Source: Cadophora sp. MPI-SDFR-AT-0126
Taxonomy: Eukaryota > Ascomycota > Leotiomycetes > Helotiales > Ploettnerulaceae
NCBI GenBank assembly: GCA_020747065.1
Contig: JAGMVK010000012.1
Location: forward strand, 1,550,001 to 1,614,000
Length of the DNA stretch: 64,000 bases
Reading direction: 5' to 3'
Shown: in pieces, positions 1 through 10,547 of the stretch
Layout of the letters: each line of letters begins with the position of its first letter
Numbering within the stretch: the stretch's first letter is position 1
Program-made: the position numbers and the translations under genes
The notes under the pieces: model-generated
What the model was told of the DNA's origin: nothing
Database searches by the model: none
What the model saw: only the letters and a program-made list of their open reading frames with translations

Positions 1-465
1 ATTTAATTCTCCGGGTTATCAGTCGGAATTGGTAGATCATAGGTACTTAGTTTCTTTGTTCTGTACTTCTGGTGACGTAGGGTACGCCACCGTTTGCAGC
101 TGGTTTAGTATGAACAAGCGAGAATAAATTCGTATTTACTTTTCAATTTAAGCGAGCTCTAGTGGAACTGAGGGGAACTGCGGGGTATAACTCCAGAGTT
201 TTCGGTCACAAACCATTGTCGCCAAATGAAACTTTGAAGGCCCGGCTTCAAAATCCAAGAGCTGTGATTTTCTACTTGATGCGGTGCTTTCAGTGTCTTG
301 TAATCAAGATCCAGCCGGTTTCGGCGTTTCTTGGCAACGAGTTACTAAATCGACGAACAAAGAACGAAATGAAAAACAAAGATCTACCACATAAATGAGA
401 TTATATGTACGATATCCAAAACTCATCGAAATCAATTTAGCAGAGAACTTATACCACTCTCAATA
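1..465. other. intergenic / left edge, no gene seen
   Basis: AT-rich sequence upstream of the first gene. A 78-codon open frame at 162-398 has no recognisable features and I do not call it. It probably holds the promoter and 5' leader of the gene that starts at 466. Confidence 0.5.
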
Positions 466-3137
466 ATGGCAGATATTCTTATACCTCAAGGCCATAGGAC
501 ACCGACAAATGACAGTCAACCAATTGGCGGGCCGGCACTCGACCAGCAACCAGGTCCCGAGGTGGCAGATATTGAAAATAACGCCGAAGAATCAGGGAGT
601 TCAGTAGAACTTAGGGGCAGAACAGACCGAAAAAGACGACCACTGATCAGAGTGTGCGGGATCAGTACTGCTGTACTTGTCATATATTTCATATTGTTGT
701 ATGTGGTGACCATTGAAGCGCCACGTGCAAAACAATTTTGGAAAAGTATTCCTCATTCCTCAGCTCATGTCTCACAGCAGCATATATGGCATAAACATAG
801 CACAGATGCGAGCAACAAACCATTCTCATCTTTCCGGAAGAATGTCAATTCGGCCCCAAATGCATGCGAATCTCTCTCGTACGACTCATATAGCGACAGG
901 GTGCTTAGATACTTCACAACGACCAAAAATGGTCGACAAGAGCAACCGACCCTGATGACGGCAGCATACGTGAGACAAAATGCAGAGTTAGTTTTCCGCA
1001 TAGCAAGTTAAATTAGCTGACCGTTGACAGGGAAAGTACATCTGTACCACTAGACAAAATTCACCACGCCGCACAGCCAAGCGTACGAGAGCCCAGATCA
1101 GATGATGCTCCCCAAACTACCCAGAGAAGACCCACGACGGAGGTGGAAGAAGCTGCGGTTCATTCAAATACCAAGTGGAAAGATGACTATAAAGTCGGAG
1201 CCTCGAAGACGGAGGTGCAGAAAGTACAACAAAAGAAAGGTGGCAGTCATCTTCTCACCGAAAGTTATCCCAAGCACAGCACTTTAACTAAGAATACTGC
1301 CACAAGTATTGCACCGAAGAGTAGCCCTACCCAGGATAAAGGCGCGTTTGAAAAATATTGGTCGGAGGCCCGGATGCAGGGACCGCCTGAAATTCTTACC
1401 GCGGAGAGACTCTCATCTGAGGAAGAATATCACCTCAAACGACAACAGCTTTCAAAGGTGCTGTCAAAACATGGGCCCACGAGTAAGAAGCCATGCAAGG
1501 AGGAGGTTGAGGGGAGAGAAAAGACGATATACGCGAAGGATCGCCAGCCTCGGAGCAAGAAAATGACGAAAAATGAAAGTAGCAAGAAGACATCAGAGAA
1601 GGTACACTCGCTACACACGGAAAAAACGACATCAACCCAAAGTCCCAGTCCTCGGAAGAAGAAGCCATCGAAGATGGAAGATTCAAGACTAGGTGGAACA
1701 GCAAAGTTACCAATAGGCAAGCCCGGATCGGACCCAGAATCCGAAGATCGCCAACATGACGAGACCACAGCAGAAAAGGTGACTTTGAATAGGCCGAGTT
1801 GGTATTGGAAGTTCATGGGCAAGATTGGTATTCCAGAACGCCTTCCCAAAGAGACAGCCGTAACTGCAAGCGAAACAGCAGCGAAGGACGTGGAGGCCAG
1901 GCCAAAAACGACATCTGAAGCAAGTACGAGTAAGCATTCAGGTGCAACCGCCAAAGTGCCATCCGGCAAAATATCGACAAAGAAGAAGGTGTCCAATAAG
2001 ATGCATTCCGCAGTGACAGTATTCACCGACATTCTTGAACAAGGGTTGAGAAGACTGCAGATCCCTAATTCAGATACCCCGCCGTCAGCCAAGAACTCGC
2101 AATCGACACCAGCACAGAAAAAGAAACTCGAGAAATCAAAGTCGAGATCCACAATCACTGAACCTCATCATGCAAACACCCCGCCGGCATCATCGGACAA
2201 ATCTCCAAAAACGATAGATACTAAGCCACCAAAGTCGCGAAGCAAAACGAGTTCGTCTCCAGCAGTGACCGAAGCCAAACCAGTCAAGATTCTCACTGAT
2301 TCGATTGTCGATGCCCTTCACAATCTTAAAATCGTGTCGCCATTGAAGATGCCACAACGAACTTGGAAGGGCTGGGCTTCGAGTGCCTTCGATTTCTCGT
2401 GGATTTGGGAGTACATCATACATCTCAAAACGGAACTATCTTCTCTGCCCAGAATCTTCACATCCAAACCCAGCACCAGCGGAGAATCAAACATCAAGAA
2501 ACCAAGCTGGGCATCGCGGTTCTTCAATTTCTCGACATGGAATTTCCAGCCACGTGCCATCAGAGAACAAATACCCAATGAGAAACTCTGGGGAGATAAT
2601 TTCTTCAACCACCCCAACTACCAATACCTTCGATCAAGGAATAAAACTGTAGATGCCATTCTAGATATGTCCGAGACGCTCTACTCCGTCATCGATCAGC
2701 TAATGGCAGAAGGCAACAAGCACTTCGTCTCTATGACTCGCTTACAGAGCGCCTGGGACCGTCTCCACCGAGCCGAAGCAGTCATAGACTCTTCAAACAC
2801 AGTAAAAACCATGGCAAGTGATACCGAGAATCGAAAACTTCTGAAGTCGTATGTTAGCGTGGTGCACAAATTCGATCGGCTTGTAACTGAAGTTTCGGGG
2901 GCTGCGGGTCGGATGGCGAATTCAACGGTTGCGTCGGGAGAAGATGCCAGACGGTGGATGATGATAAAGGGTGGGTTTAATACGTTCTTGGGGGAGGTTA
3001 GGAGGAGACCGGTGGTTGTTGAGAGGGGTGGTTTGGTGGCGGAGGGGTTTCATAGGGATGTTTTGATGGGTGGGAGGAAGAAGTTGGAGGCTGCTAAGAT
3101 GGCATTGGTGAGGATGAAGGAGTCGAGTGTTATGTAA
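466..3137 (+). CDS. hypothetical single-pass membrane protein with long Lys/Ser-rich region (875 aa)
   Basis: Two exons: 466-986 and 1031-3137. The 44-nt intron has donor GTTAGT, a CTGAC branch site and acceptor GACAG. Joining the exons keeps one frame and yields 875 residues. Residues about 62-83 form one hydrophobic helix preceded by a basic RTDRKRR stretch. The next ~350 residues are rich in Lys, Ser, Thr and Pro and look disordered. The last ~250 residues (from about the WASSAFDFSW segment) contain Trp/Phe motifs and helical, probably folded sequence. There is no signal peptide, so an anchored type II topology is likely. I recognise no domain; it may be a lineage-specific fungal protein. 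The intron is close to the minimum size for fungi, so the join should be checked by RNA. Confidence 0.6.
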
Positions 3138-3671
3138 ACAGACACCCGTCTTGGTGAATTTGGGAAAGACGTGGTGATTTCATGGATTTTGTCTTCTTTG
3201 TCTATTTATGTATTATTTAAATTTATCGTTCCTTGAGCTGTACTCTTGTCTATCGGGACAACACTCACGTGTCTAATGCAATTAGTCCCATGAACGACAA
3301 AGTGATCGGAAAGCAACATACCTCCAAGAAAACTCTGCAGCTTCCCAATGTACATGGGACACTTCTCGACTCAGTCGAATTGCCCATTCAATCTCAATCC
3401 TCGTTCACAAAAACAAATCCCAACCTCGTCAACACAAAGACGTAGCGGAGTTCCCGAGCCATTACCGAGCCGCATGCTCCTTGAGACGGTAACTTTCGCG
3501 TCTGAATCGGTCGTCCAGGCCAAAAATTCTCACAATCCACAAATCCTGATGTACTGACATGCTGATCTTCTGCAATCGATCTCTGCCTTGCAGAAGGCCT
3601 GAAATCGTTACAGGCGTGTCCCTCCGTGCCAGCTGTCGCCAGAACAATCACTTTGAGGCTTCTCGCCCTCC
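3138..3671. other. intergenic, no gene seen
   Basis: Region between two convergent genes. It should contain both 3' ends. The overlapping short frames here show no protein-like features. Confidence 0.5.
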
Positions 3672-4773
3672 CTACCTCCTCTCCGTAGTATCAGGAAGCT
3701 CGTACTGCTCTCTCGGCACGTGAGGATCATACGGAGCGTCCGAATAAAGCTCCGAGACGATCTGATTCTCACCTCCATACTGCTCGGGCGCTTTGGTGAT
3801 CGCACTACTGTCCTGCAATTCCGTCTGATTGATCCTCTGCAGGCCTCTTCTTCGAAACCAGAAGAATGCACCGATCAATCCCAACGCGATGACTACCAGA
3901 GGAATGCCAACACCAATCCCAATTTTTGCTCCTGTGGACAAGCCGGAGCTGCCTGTGGACGATGCACTTGGGCTCGATGTAGCTGTAGGTGAGGTAGTTT
4001 GAGAGGTTGTCCGTGATGGAGTCGCAGTAGATGAGGTAGAAGTTGCGCGCGCGAAAGCCGCGAGGTCAGACTCCTGGTAGAATATTGGGATCCCATCATT
4101 ATAGACGTTATAATCTGGATCCGCCGTAGCGACTAGAGTCATTGGATTGCCTAGAGACGTATCTGTCCATTGATTATTCCCATTCATGGTCGGCGTGATG
4201 TAGAGTAGTGTTGAAGATGTGGATGTGAAGGCTGATTTGCATTGGTGTCCGTCCCCGTCACCGACGTAGCGGAAATTGCTATGGAGTGGTAAGAACGAGG
4301 TTGGAAAGGAGAAAGAGAGGGGAGAGCTCACGATGGACAGCATACGACGGCTGTGGTATCACTGCCGATGGTGAGATAGGTCTCGCCTCGACCTATTGAG
4401 CTTATGAGTCTGGTCGCACTGGCCCATCCTGAGGGACATTGCGCGGGGCTGTCTACATCGTCCGGAGAATCAGTAACATGTCTCCTTCAAAGAATCAATG
4501 AAAGCCCAGGAAGTACTGACAATAATATACGTCCCATCCCGCGAGCCCGCGATCAGTGGTACTAGCTGGATAGCACGCTGGGTCGAAGTATCCCGTGGTG
4601 CGATGACCGACGTACATGTCACTTTTCGATGTCAGGGTCTTTAGACATGATGTTGGTGGTGTGAAGATTGCAGTTGCTGGACCGCGATTGTAGACCGCGA
4701 TTGATGCTGGATCTGTGAGAGTAGTGGTAGATATTGATGTGGTCGTCTCGCTCGATTCAGCAGTGTCTGCCAT
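3672..4773 (-). CDS. fungal single-TM surface protein, Ser/Thr-rich stalk (326 aa)
   Basis: Three exons on the minus strand: 4773-4521, 4452-4332 and 4278-3672; all joins keep frame (donors GTCAGT and GTGAGC). The start is the ATG of MADTAESS; the only longer option would use a GTG. The N-terminal ~190 residues hold paired cysteines (motifs such as CYP, AQCPSGWASA, VVCCPS and HQCKSAF). A Thr/Ser/Pro stalk follows, then a transmembrane helix at about 243-266, an FRRR stop-transfer and a ~60-residue acidic cytoplasmic tail. This layout is that of Mid2-like or sensor-like plasma-membrane proteins common in Leotiomycetes, though no classical signal peptide is visible. Function unknown; a cell-wall-facing role is inferred from the architecture only. 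Confidence 0.7.
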
Positions 4774-5486
4774 ATTGAAATTTGTTTTGATCACGAATTG
4801 CACCAGGAAGTATCAATTCACGGGAATATTTTGAGGTTTTGGGATGTCAGAAAAGGAAGGAAACATGAACTTGTAGGAACGAGCGGCTGCTCTGGTAGTG
4901 ATGATGAGCTGAGGAGCGTGGCTTGGACGAGGGACATGCAAAGGGAGACTGGATGTGCAGATCGAGACGTTGTGCCGCAGCAACACATATGCATGAAAAG
5001 TCCAATCCTACGAGGCTGAAGACATGATTCCGGGAAATTCCAGCTACGACTTGGAAATCCGAGACACAAGCACGGTCCGGATTTCATAGTTAGATGATTA
5101 GATCAGAGAATTGGTCAGTCCACCGGAAGTCGATCTTGGCTTGCATGTTCTTTGCTTGGTGGAACGCTGCTGTTGAATCTCGACGGTCGCGAAAATATAA
5201 ATAGCATTAGCGAAAATGTACTGTGAGACTTCGCCACCACCATCGATTTGATTGGTAGAGTGCCACATTAGAAGACGGGAAATCGCATCCTGGGCCCCAG
5301 AGCCTCGTTCCTTCGGCGATCTGAGATTGGGTGATTTGGGGGCGATTTATCTTGAAGCTGATTGGAGCTCGGTGCGAAACGGCTCACCAAGCTTGAATGT
5401 CGCTCTTTATTAAATGAATGACCACAAACTCAAAAATGTTCACGAAATTTCAAAACAAGTCAACTTTTGTTAGAGCTCTTTTGGTA
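4774..5486. other. intergenic, no gene seen
   Basis: Contains the upstream region of the surface-protein gene and the 3' flank of the amidohydrolase. An AT-rich patch (aaatataaatag near 5193-5205) is the only notable element. Confidence 0.45.
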
Positions 5487-7006
5487 TTACAAATACTTCC
5501 ACCCAGATCTTGTCCCAACTTTTATCCCACTCCTTTCCCTTATCCCCTTTATTGACCTTTTTGCAGCATCCAAAATTTCCTGCTCATCTCCGTTAACAAG
5601 TTTGCCATCCTTGACCAGAGCCTTCCCATCCACAACCACCATCTCAACATCTCTCCCCGTACAACTATGCACCACAACAGTCACAGGACTCACCCCCCCT
5701 TTCAGAACCTGCTCCACATCCCATGGCGCAGAACCAACACCATTCGGATTGACAACCACGAAATCAGCCTTCTTGCCAACTTCCAAACTCCCAATCTCCT
5801 TCTCCAAGCCCAAAGCCCTCGCGCCATTAATCGTCGCCATCTCGAGAACTTGCTCCGCACTTGTGAGAGCAGCATCTAGATTCGCACCTTTGTGTAGGAT
5901 CGACGCTAAATGCATTTCACGGAACATATCATACGTGTTTCCACACGGCGCGCCGTCTGTTCCTAAACTGACATTTATCCCCGCCTCTAGCATTTCCGGA
6001 ATCTTCGCGATGCCACTCGCGAGTTTGAGGTTGCTGTTCGGGTTATGCGCGACCGTCGTGCCCGTCTCCTTAAGAATCGGGAGATCGGTCGCGAGGTCAA
6101 GATGCACCATGTGTGCGAGTACGGTTTTACTCCCGGTGAGTTCGGCTTGCTGGCAGAATTCCATGGGTGTCATATCATATTGTGACCGATAGATGTCGAG
6201 ATCTTTGGGAGCTTCGGCGCAGTGCATGGTTAGTCCTATGTCGTGTTTCTTGCATGTCTTTCCGATCTCGTGGTGAGAGGAGAGGGGTGAGCCGCGGGGG
6301 GTTCCAGCTGCAGCCCAGACGTGGATACGATCGTCGTAGGTCCTGTTGAATTTCTCATAGGCGGAAAGCATCGAGGGGATGGACATGCTGGAGAGATCTC
6401 TATCGCGGGGATCGCTGATGTTCAAGTCTTTGTTTGTTTCTTCAAATTTGACGAGTTTGCCCTGGGTCTCGGTTAGCATGGTTGGGACTCAGTGGTAGTC
6501 ATCAACCTGGGTTGAAAATCGGACGAAAGTCGTGGAAAACTCACAATACATCCCCGTATTCCACTCTCTCCCACGGCTGTTACAACTCGCTCAAACCCAG
6601 CACGATGCGTACACATAGCTTCCAAAAAGCATGTCGTTCCGCTTTTCAACATCTCCGCACAAGTCAATCTCGCAGCCACATATCCATCGTCTCCCTCATA
6701 GCACGACTCGAGCGGCCATATTGAATCGCAAAGCCAGTTATGTAGTGGCAAATCTTCTGCAAGGCCACGCAATATCGACTGAGCGAGATGTGCATGAGTG
6801 TTAATCAAGCCCGGAATGACGATTCGGCCTTTAAATGAGATAGTATTTGTCCCACCAGGTAGGGAATCTGGGAAGTTCGATTTCGGGCCGATGGCCACTA
6901 TGCGTGATCCATCGACGAGAATGAAGCCTTTGAGGATGATATCGCGAGAAGAGTTGAGGGCTATGATTGTCGCATCCGTGTAGATGGTTTGCGTCGGATT
7001 TGACAT
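5487..7006 (-). CDS. Atz/Trz-family metal-dependent amidohydrolase (aminohydrolase/deaminase)
   Basis: Two exons: 7006-6545 and 6461-5487 (donor GTGAGT, branch GCTAAC, acceptor CCCAG), 478 residues. It belongs to the amidohydrolase superfamily, which deaminates or dechlorinates purine, pterin or triazine-like rings (MTA/SAH deaminase, 8-oxoguanine deaminase, guanine deaminase, AtzA/TrzN). Visible metal ligands are HAH at residues 71-73, the later histidines in MHCAE and LAHMVHLD, and the Asp in GTDGAP, all in the expected order. A C-terminal beta-sandwich follows (GSLEVGKKADFVVV). The start at MSNPTQ is chosen because the only upstream alternative is a GTG. It diverges from a purine permease across a shared promoter with a UaY-type site, so a purine or purine-derived substrate is likely, but the exact substrate is inference. 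Confidence 0.85.
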
Positions 7007-7398
7007 CTTGCCCGTGGCATCTGCTTTGAACAGTACTATTTTATGCTTGAGATATGAAGAAGATGAGATAAATTCGAGCAGAATATCAAAGTCATAGAGA
7101 CTTGGAAGCAGCTTCCGAAGGAGTTGTTCAGCCACCGAAAAATACTAAAATTTGGAGCCAAAACAAATTCAAGGAAGACTGTTCGAAGCAGGCGTCTTCC
7201 GAGGACTCTTCAGCCTCTAAGGAAATGAATCATCACAGGATAGGAAGCACCCGCTATCGCCAAAGTGAAGCCCAAAAGATATGAGCTCTCCGAACAAGTA
7301 TTTTCTCCCAATCCCACTCTAGCGAGCCCCTGAAAAAGCACGTGGTGGGGTCGCTTCCCCAGATTTCCAAGCCAGGGCCACCTTGTCATTCCTATGTT

Positions 7399-7412
7399 TC
7401 GGGCGACTCCGA
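7399..7412. promoter_or_regulatory. UaY/Ppr1-type binding site TCGG-N6-CCGA
   Basis: The sequence reads TCGG GCGACT CCGA, an exact inverted CGG repeat with 6-bp spacing, 368 bp upstream of the permease ATG and 392 bp upstream of the amidohydrolase ATG. The same spacing is used by the pyrimidine regulator Ppr1, but the adjacent uric acid/xanthine permease favours a UaY-type factor. Confidence 0.65.
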
Positions 7413-7414
7413 CA

Positions 7415-7420
7415 TGATAA
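7415..7420 (+). promoter_or_regulatory. AreA-type GATA site (TGATAA) beside the UaY-type site
   Basis: The TGATAA hexamer lies two bases after the palindrome. Three further HGATAR matches lie in the same promoter. Such hexamers occur by chance, so weight comes from the clustering and from the gene content. Confidence 0.5.
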
Positions 7421-7780
7421 GGCTGCAGCAACGAGATATCTAAGGCCTGTGACTGGCTGCGGACATCTCCTCTGAGGCTTATCATTCCTATCTGCCCGCA
7501 GGACCCGGTCGTCTCCACTGAAAAGAATTTGGGAGTTCTGGACACGAACGAACCTCATGCGTGGATTGATAGGTTTGATACTGAGGATGGATGGGTCTGA
7601 GTTGTATTGATGCATGGCCCGGATGGAATGGGAGAGTGGGATGAGAGTACTAAAAGGAAGATACATCCACATGGAATATGCGTGAGGATTTGATATCTGA
7701 GCAGCGACGACAACTTCAGTCAATCATCCATTGGCATCTCTCTTTTTGGGCCAACAATTCGGAGGATCATATTATTGATC

Positions 7781-9670
7781 ATGGACAATCCAAGTAGCGT
7801 CGAGAAACTCGGCCAGGACAACGATGTGGTTTATGCTTCCTCATCCACCGGAGAAGTTGAGCAGCACCAGAAGAAGTCATGGGCCCATCTGAAGCACTAC
7901 TTCACAAGCCGCGAAGGTTGGATTGGCGATTATGTATGTACCATCAACTCTTCTCACTTCCTCCAATCTCCTCCTCTGACTTGAACTACAGGACTACATG
8001 TACCTCATCACGCCCAACATCTGGCCTCTGAACCGCAAATACAAAGACTACACCGCCCCCTTCTACGGCCTCAACGACGAGATCCCCATCCTCCTCACCC
8101 TCCTCCTCGGCCTCCAGCACGCCCTCACAATGATCGGATCCATCGTCTCCCCACCCCTCGCCATCGCCGGCGGCGCCTTCAACTTCGACCCAACCATAAC
8201 GCAGTACCTCGTCTCAGCAGCATTCATCACGACGGGTATCGCGACAGCCATGCAAGTCACGCGCGTGCATATCGCCAAAACGCCCTTCTTCATCGGTACC
8301 GGACTACTAAGTGTCGTGGGCCCAACATTCGATATCCTGCCCATTGCGTTCAACTACACGTCCATGCGCTACGCCAACGGGACTTGTCCCACAGCAAGTG
8401 ACGGCACGCAGTTGCCGTGTCCGGATGCTTGGGGTGCGATTCTTGGGAGTATGCTCTGTACGGTGTGGATCCAGATTCTGATGTCGATGGTTCCGCCCAA
8501 GAAGTTGAATAAGATTTTCCCGAAGATCGTGACGGGTAGTTTGTTGTTGCTGGTCGGCGTGTACCTGATTAACAGCGGGATGCAGAATTGGGGCGGGAGT
8601 AGTAATTGTAATGGTGGAGACGGCTTCTATGCTTTATGTCCGAATGTTGCGGCGCCGAAGCCTTTGCCTTGGTATGCACTCACTCCCTTCCCTTCCTTCC
8701 AACTCCCAATCTCTTCAAAACGAGAACACTTTCTAATTGCCCGTTGCTTACTTCTAGGGGCGACCCCAAACTCATCGGCCTCGGCTTCAGCGTCTTCGTA
8801 ACCGTAATCCTAATCGAGCAATTCGGCTCCCCGCTCATGAAATCCGCCTCCATCATCCTCGGCCTCGCAGTCGGCTGCGCCATCTCCGGCGCAACAGGTT
8901 ACTGGTCGCGGACCAACATCGACGCCGCGCCCGTCATCACCTTCCTCTGGGTGCACACGTTCAAGCTCTCCGTCGACGGCGCCCTCATCCTCCCGCTCCT
9001 CATCATGTTCATCTGCGAGGCCGTCTCCTGCATGCCCGACATCCTCGCCACGGCGGAAATCTCCAACGTTGATATCGAGGGCACGCAGTTCAATAGCCGT
9101 ATCCAGGGCGGCATTTTGTGTGATGGTCTGGGCAGTCTGCTGAGTGCGTTTGGGACGGGGCTGCCGATGGTGAGCCAGGCGGGGAATAATGGCGTTATCT
9201 CACTCACGGGCTGTGCGTCGAGGCGGGCGGGATGGTGTGCGTCGGGCTTCCTCATCCTGATGGGCATGTTTGGCAAGTTTGGAGCTGTCTTTGGAAGTAT
9301 GCCGCCTTCTGTCCTGGGCGGAATGCAAGTCTTCCTGTACTCGACCATCGCCGTGGCGGGTATCCGTGTCCTGGGTCTCATTGCGTGGACGAGGCGGAAT
9401 CGCTTCATCTTGACTGCGTCTCTCGGCATTGGATTCATCGATATTGTGCAGCCCACCTGGTTCAACCAGATCCTGGATTATAGTGGGAATAATGTGAGGT
9501 TGCAGGGTTTCGAGCAAGGGTTGAATCTGATTGTTGAGACGCCGTTTATTGTTGCGGCTGTCATTGGGGTGTCTTTGAATTTGGTTTTGCCGGATGATAA
9601 GAGTGCGATGGATGGGATTGTGAGGGATGCGGGCGGGAAGCCGGTCTTGGAGGGGAGGAGAGAGGATTAG
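7781..9670 (+). CDS. uapA: uric acid/xanthine permease, NAT (NCS2) family
   Basis: Three exons: 7781-7933, 7992-8671 and 8758-9670, giving 581 residues (A. nidulans UapA has 574). It is a plasma-membrane H+ symporter for uric acid and xanthine by family. Seen: the conserved QH in TM1 (LGLQHALTMIG), about 12-14 hydrophobic segments, and the NAT signature QAGNNGVISLTG near residues 418-430 that lines the substrate path. The start MDNPSS is the first ATG. Codons in exons 2-3 are GC-ending, as expected for an expressed gene. It is divergent from the amidohydrolase with a UaY-type and GATA sites in between. UapC is an equally good family name; purine specificity is from homology. Confidence 0.92.
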
Positions 9671-10547
9671 GATTATGATGCAAGAGTGTAGTTGTATGAT
9701 GTTGCGAAAATAGACTTATGGTCCCTCTTCTGGTCTAAATGCCTAGCTCCGATCTGATACTTTCGCAGATGAGCCAAGACTTGAGATTATTAAGCTATTG
9801 AAAACTTACCGTTTGAGTAGTCCGATTCTTCATTTAGGAGCATGATGTCGAGGAACAGGGGCAGAGCAGGATTTGGAATGTTCAAACAACAAGACGCTAG
9901 ACAATTAAACCAGGAGGATTGCCAGAAATGCTTGAACGGACATGCCTGCCTCGCTTAAACTGTTTACCATACCTCTCACCTACCCCGCTTCCTGTCCGTA
10001 TCTCATGAATTGTATCCAATTGGCATTTTGTATCGTTAACACTACTAAGCAGCCATACGCATCACTTCATCCTTGTCACATTCACAACTTTGTTTTTCAA
10101 TATCAAAGGCTCATCAAAAGAGTAACATCACATGCGCGGATGCTCAAACGCACAAAATTTCCAATTTGGGTTCGTTACGTAAAAACTTAGCTAGGTACCG
10201 GATCCTTCCTCCCAGGCTAGTAAAAGAGCGAAAAGAAGAGAAGATAGTCTCGAATCGAAGTCTTGTGGACTCGAGAGAACTCATACGATCAAGCCACCTG
10301 CGGCAGACTTGAAAGATAAAAGCAAAAGCAGACAAGCGGTACATGGTGGGCGTGTACTCTGCTTGCAATAGCAGGAAGGCCTTTGATGATCCAAAAGAAG
10401 GAAAAGAAGGATGTCCAACGAGACGACCACTGAAAAATTCGTAAGACGGAATCCGAAATCGTCATACTCGCAGAAGTACAGGGAACACTCACGCCTCACC
10501 GCGTAAGTGTCCCACTTCTGCTACAGGTTGTTTGCCCCGATACGCGA
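9671..10547. other. intergenic, no gene seen
   Basis: About 880 bp between the 3' ends of the permease and the convergent cation ATPase. Short open frames at 10073-10499 lack any protein-like signature. Confidence 0.5.

Larger units (their letters stand above)
7007..7780. promoter_or_regulatory. divergent promoter between amidohydrolase and purine permease
   Basis: A 774-bp shared upstream region. It holds a perfect TCGG-N6-CCGA palindrome (7399-7412) and HGATAR sites at 7066-7071, 7415-7420, 7479-7484 (reverse) and 7567-7572. Known biology: in Aspergillus nidulans, UaY binds TCGG-N6-CCGA for purine induction and AreA binds HGATAR for nitrogen derepression. The position between these two genes suggests joint purine induction and nitrogen control. 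Confidence 0.65.

Noticed and set aside
1430..2158. 242-codon minus-strand open frame
   Set aside because: It is the reverse shadow of the Lys/Ser-rich coding exon; its composition mirrors that exon and it has no domain.
5467..6192. 241-codon plus-strand open frame
   Set aside because: Antisense to the amidohydrolase, whose catalytic motifs are clear on the other strand.
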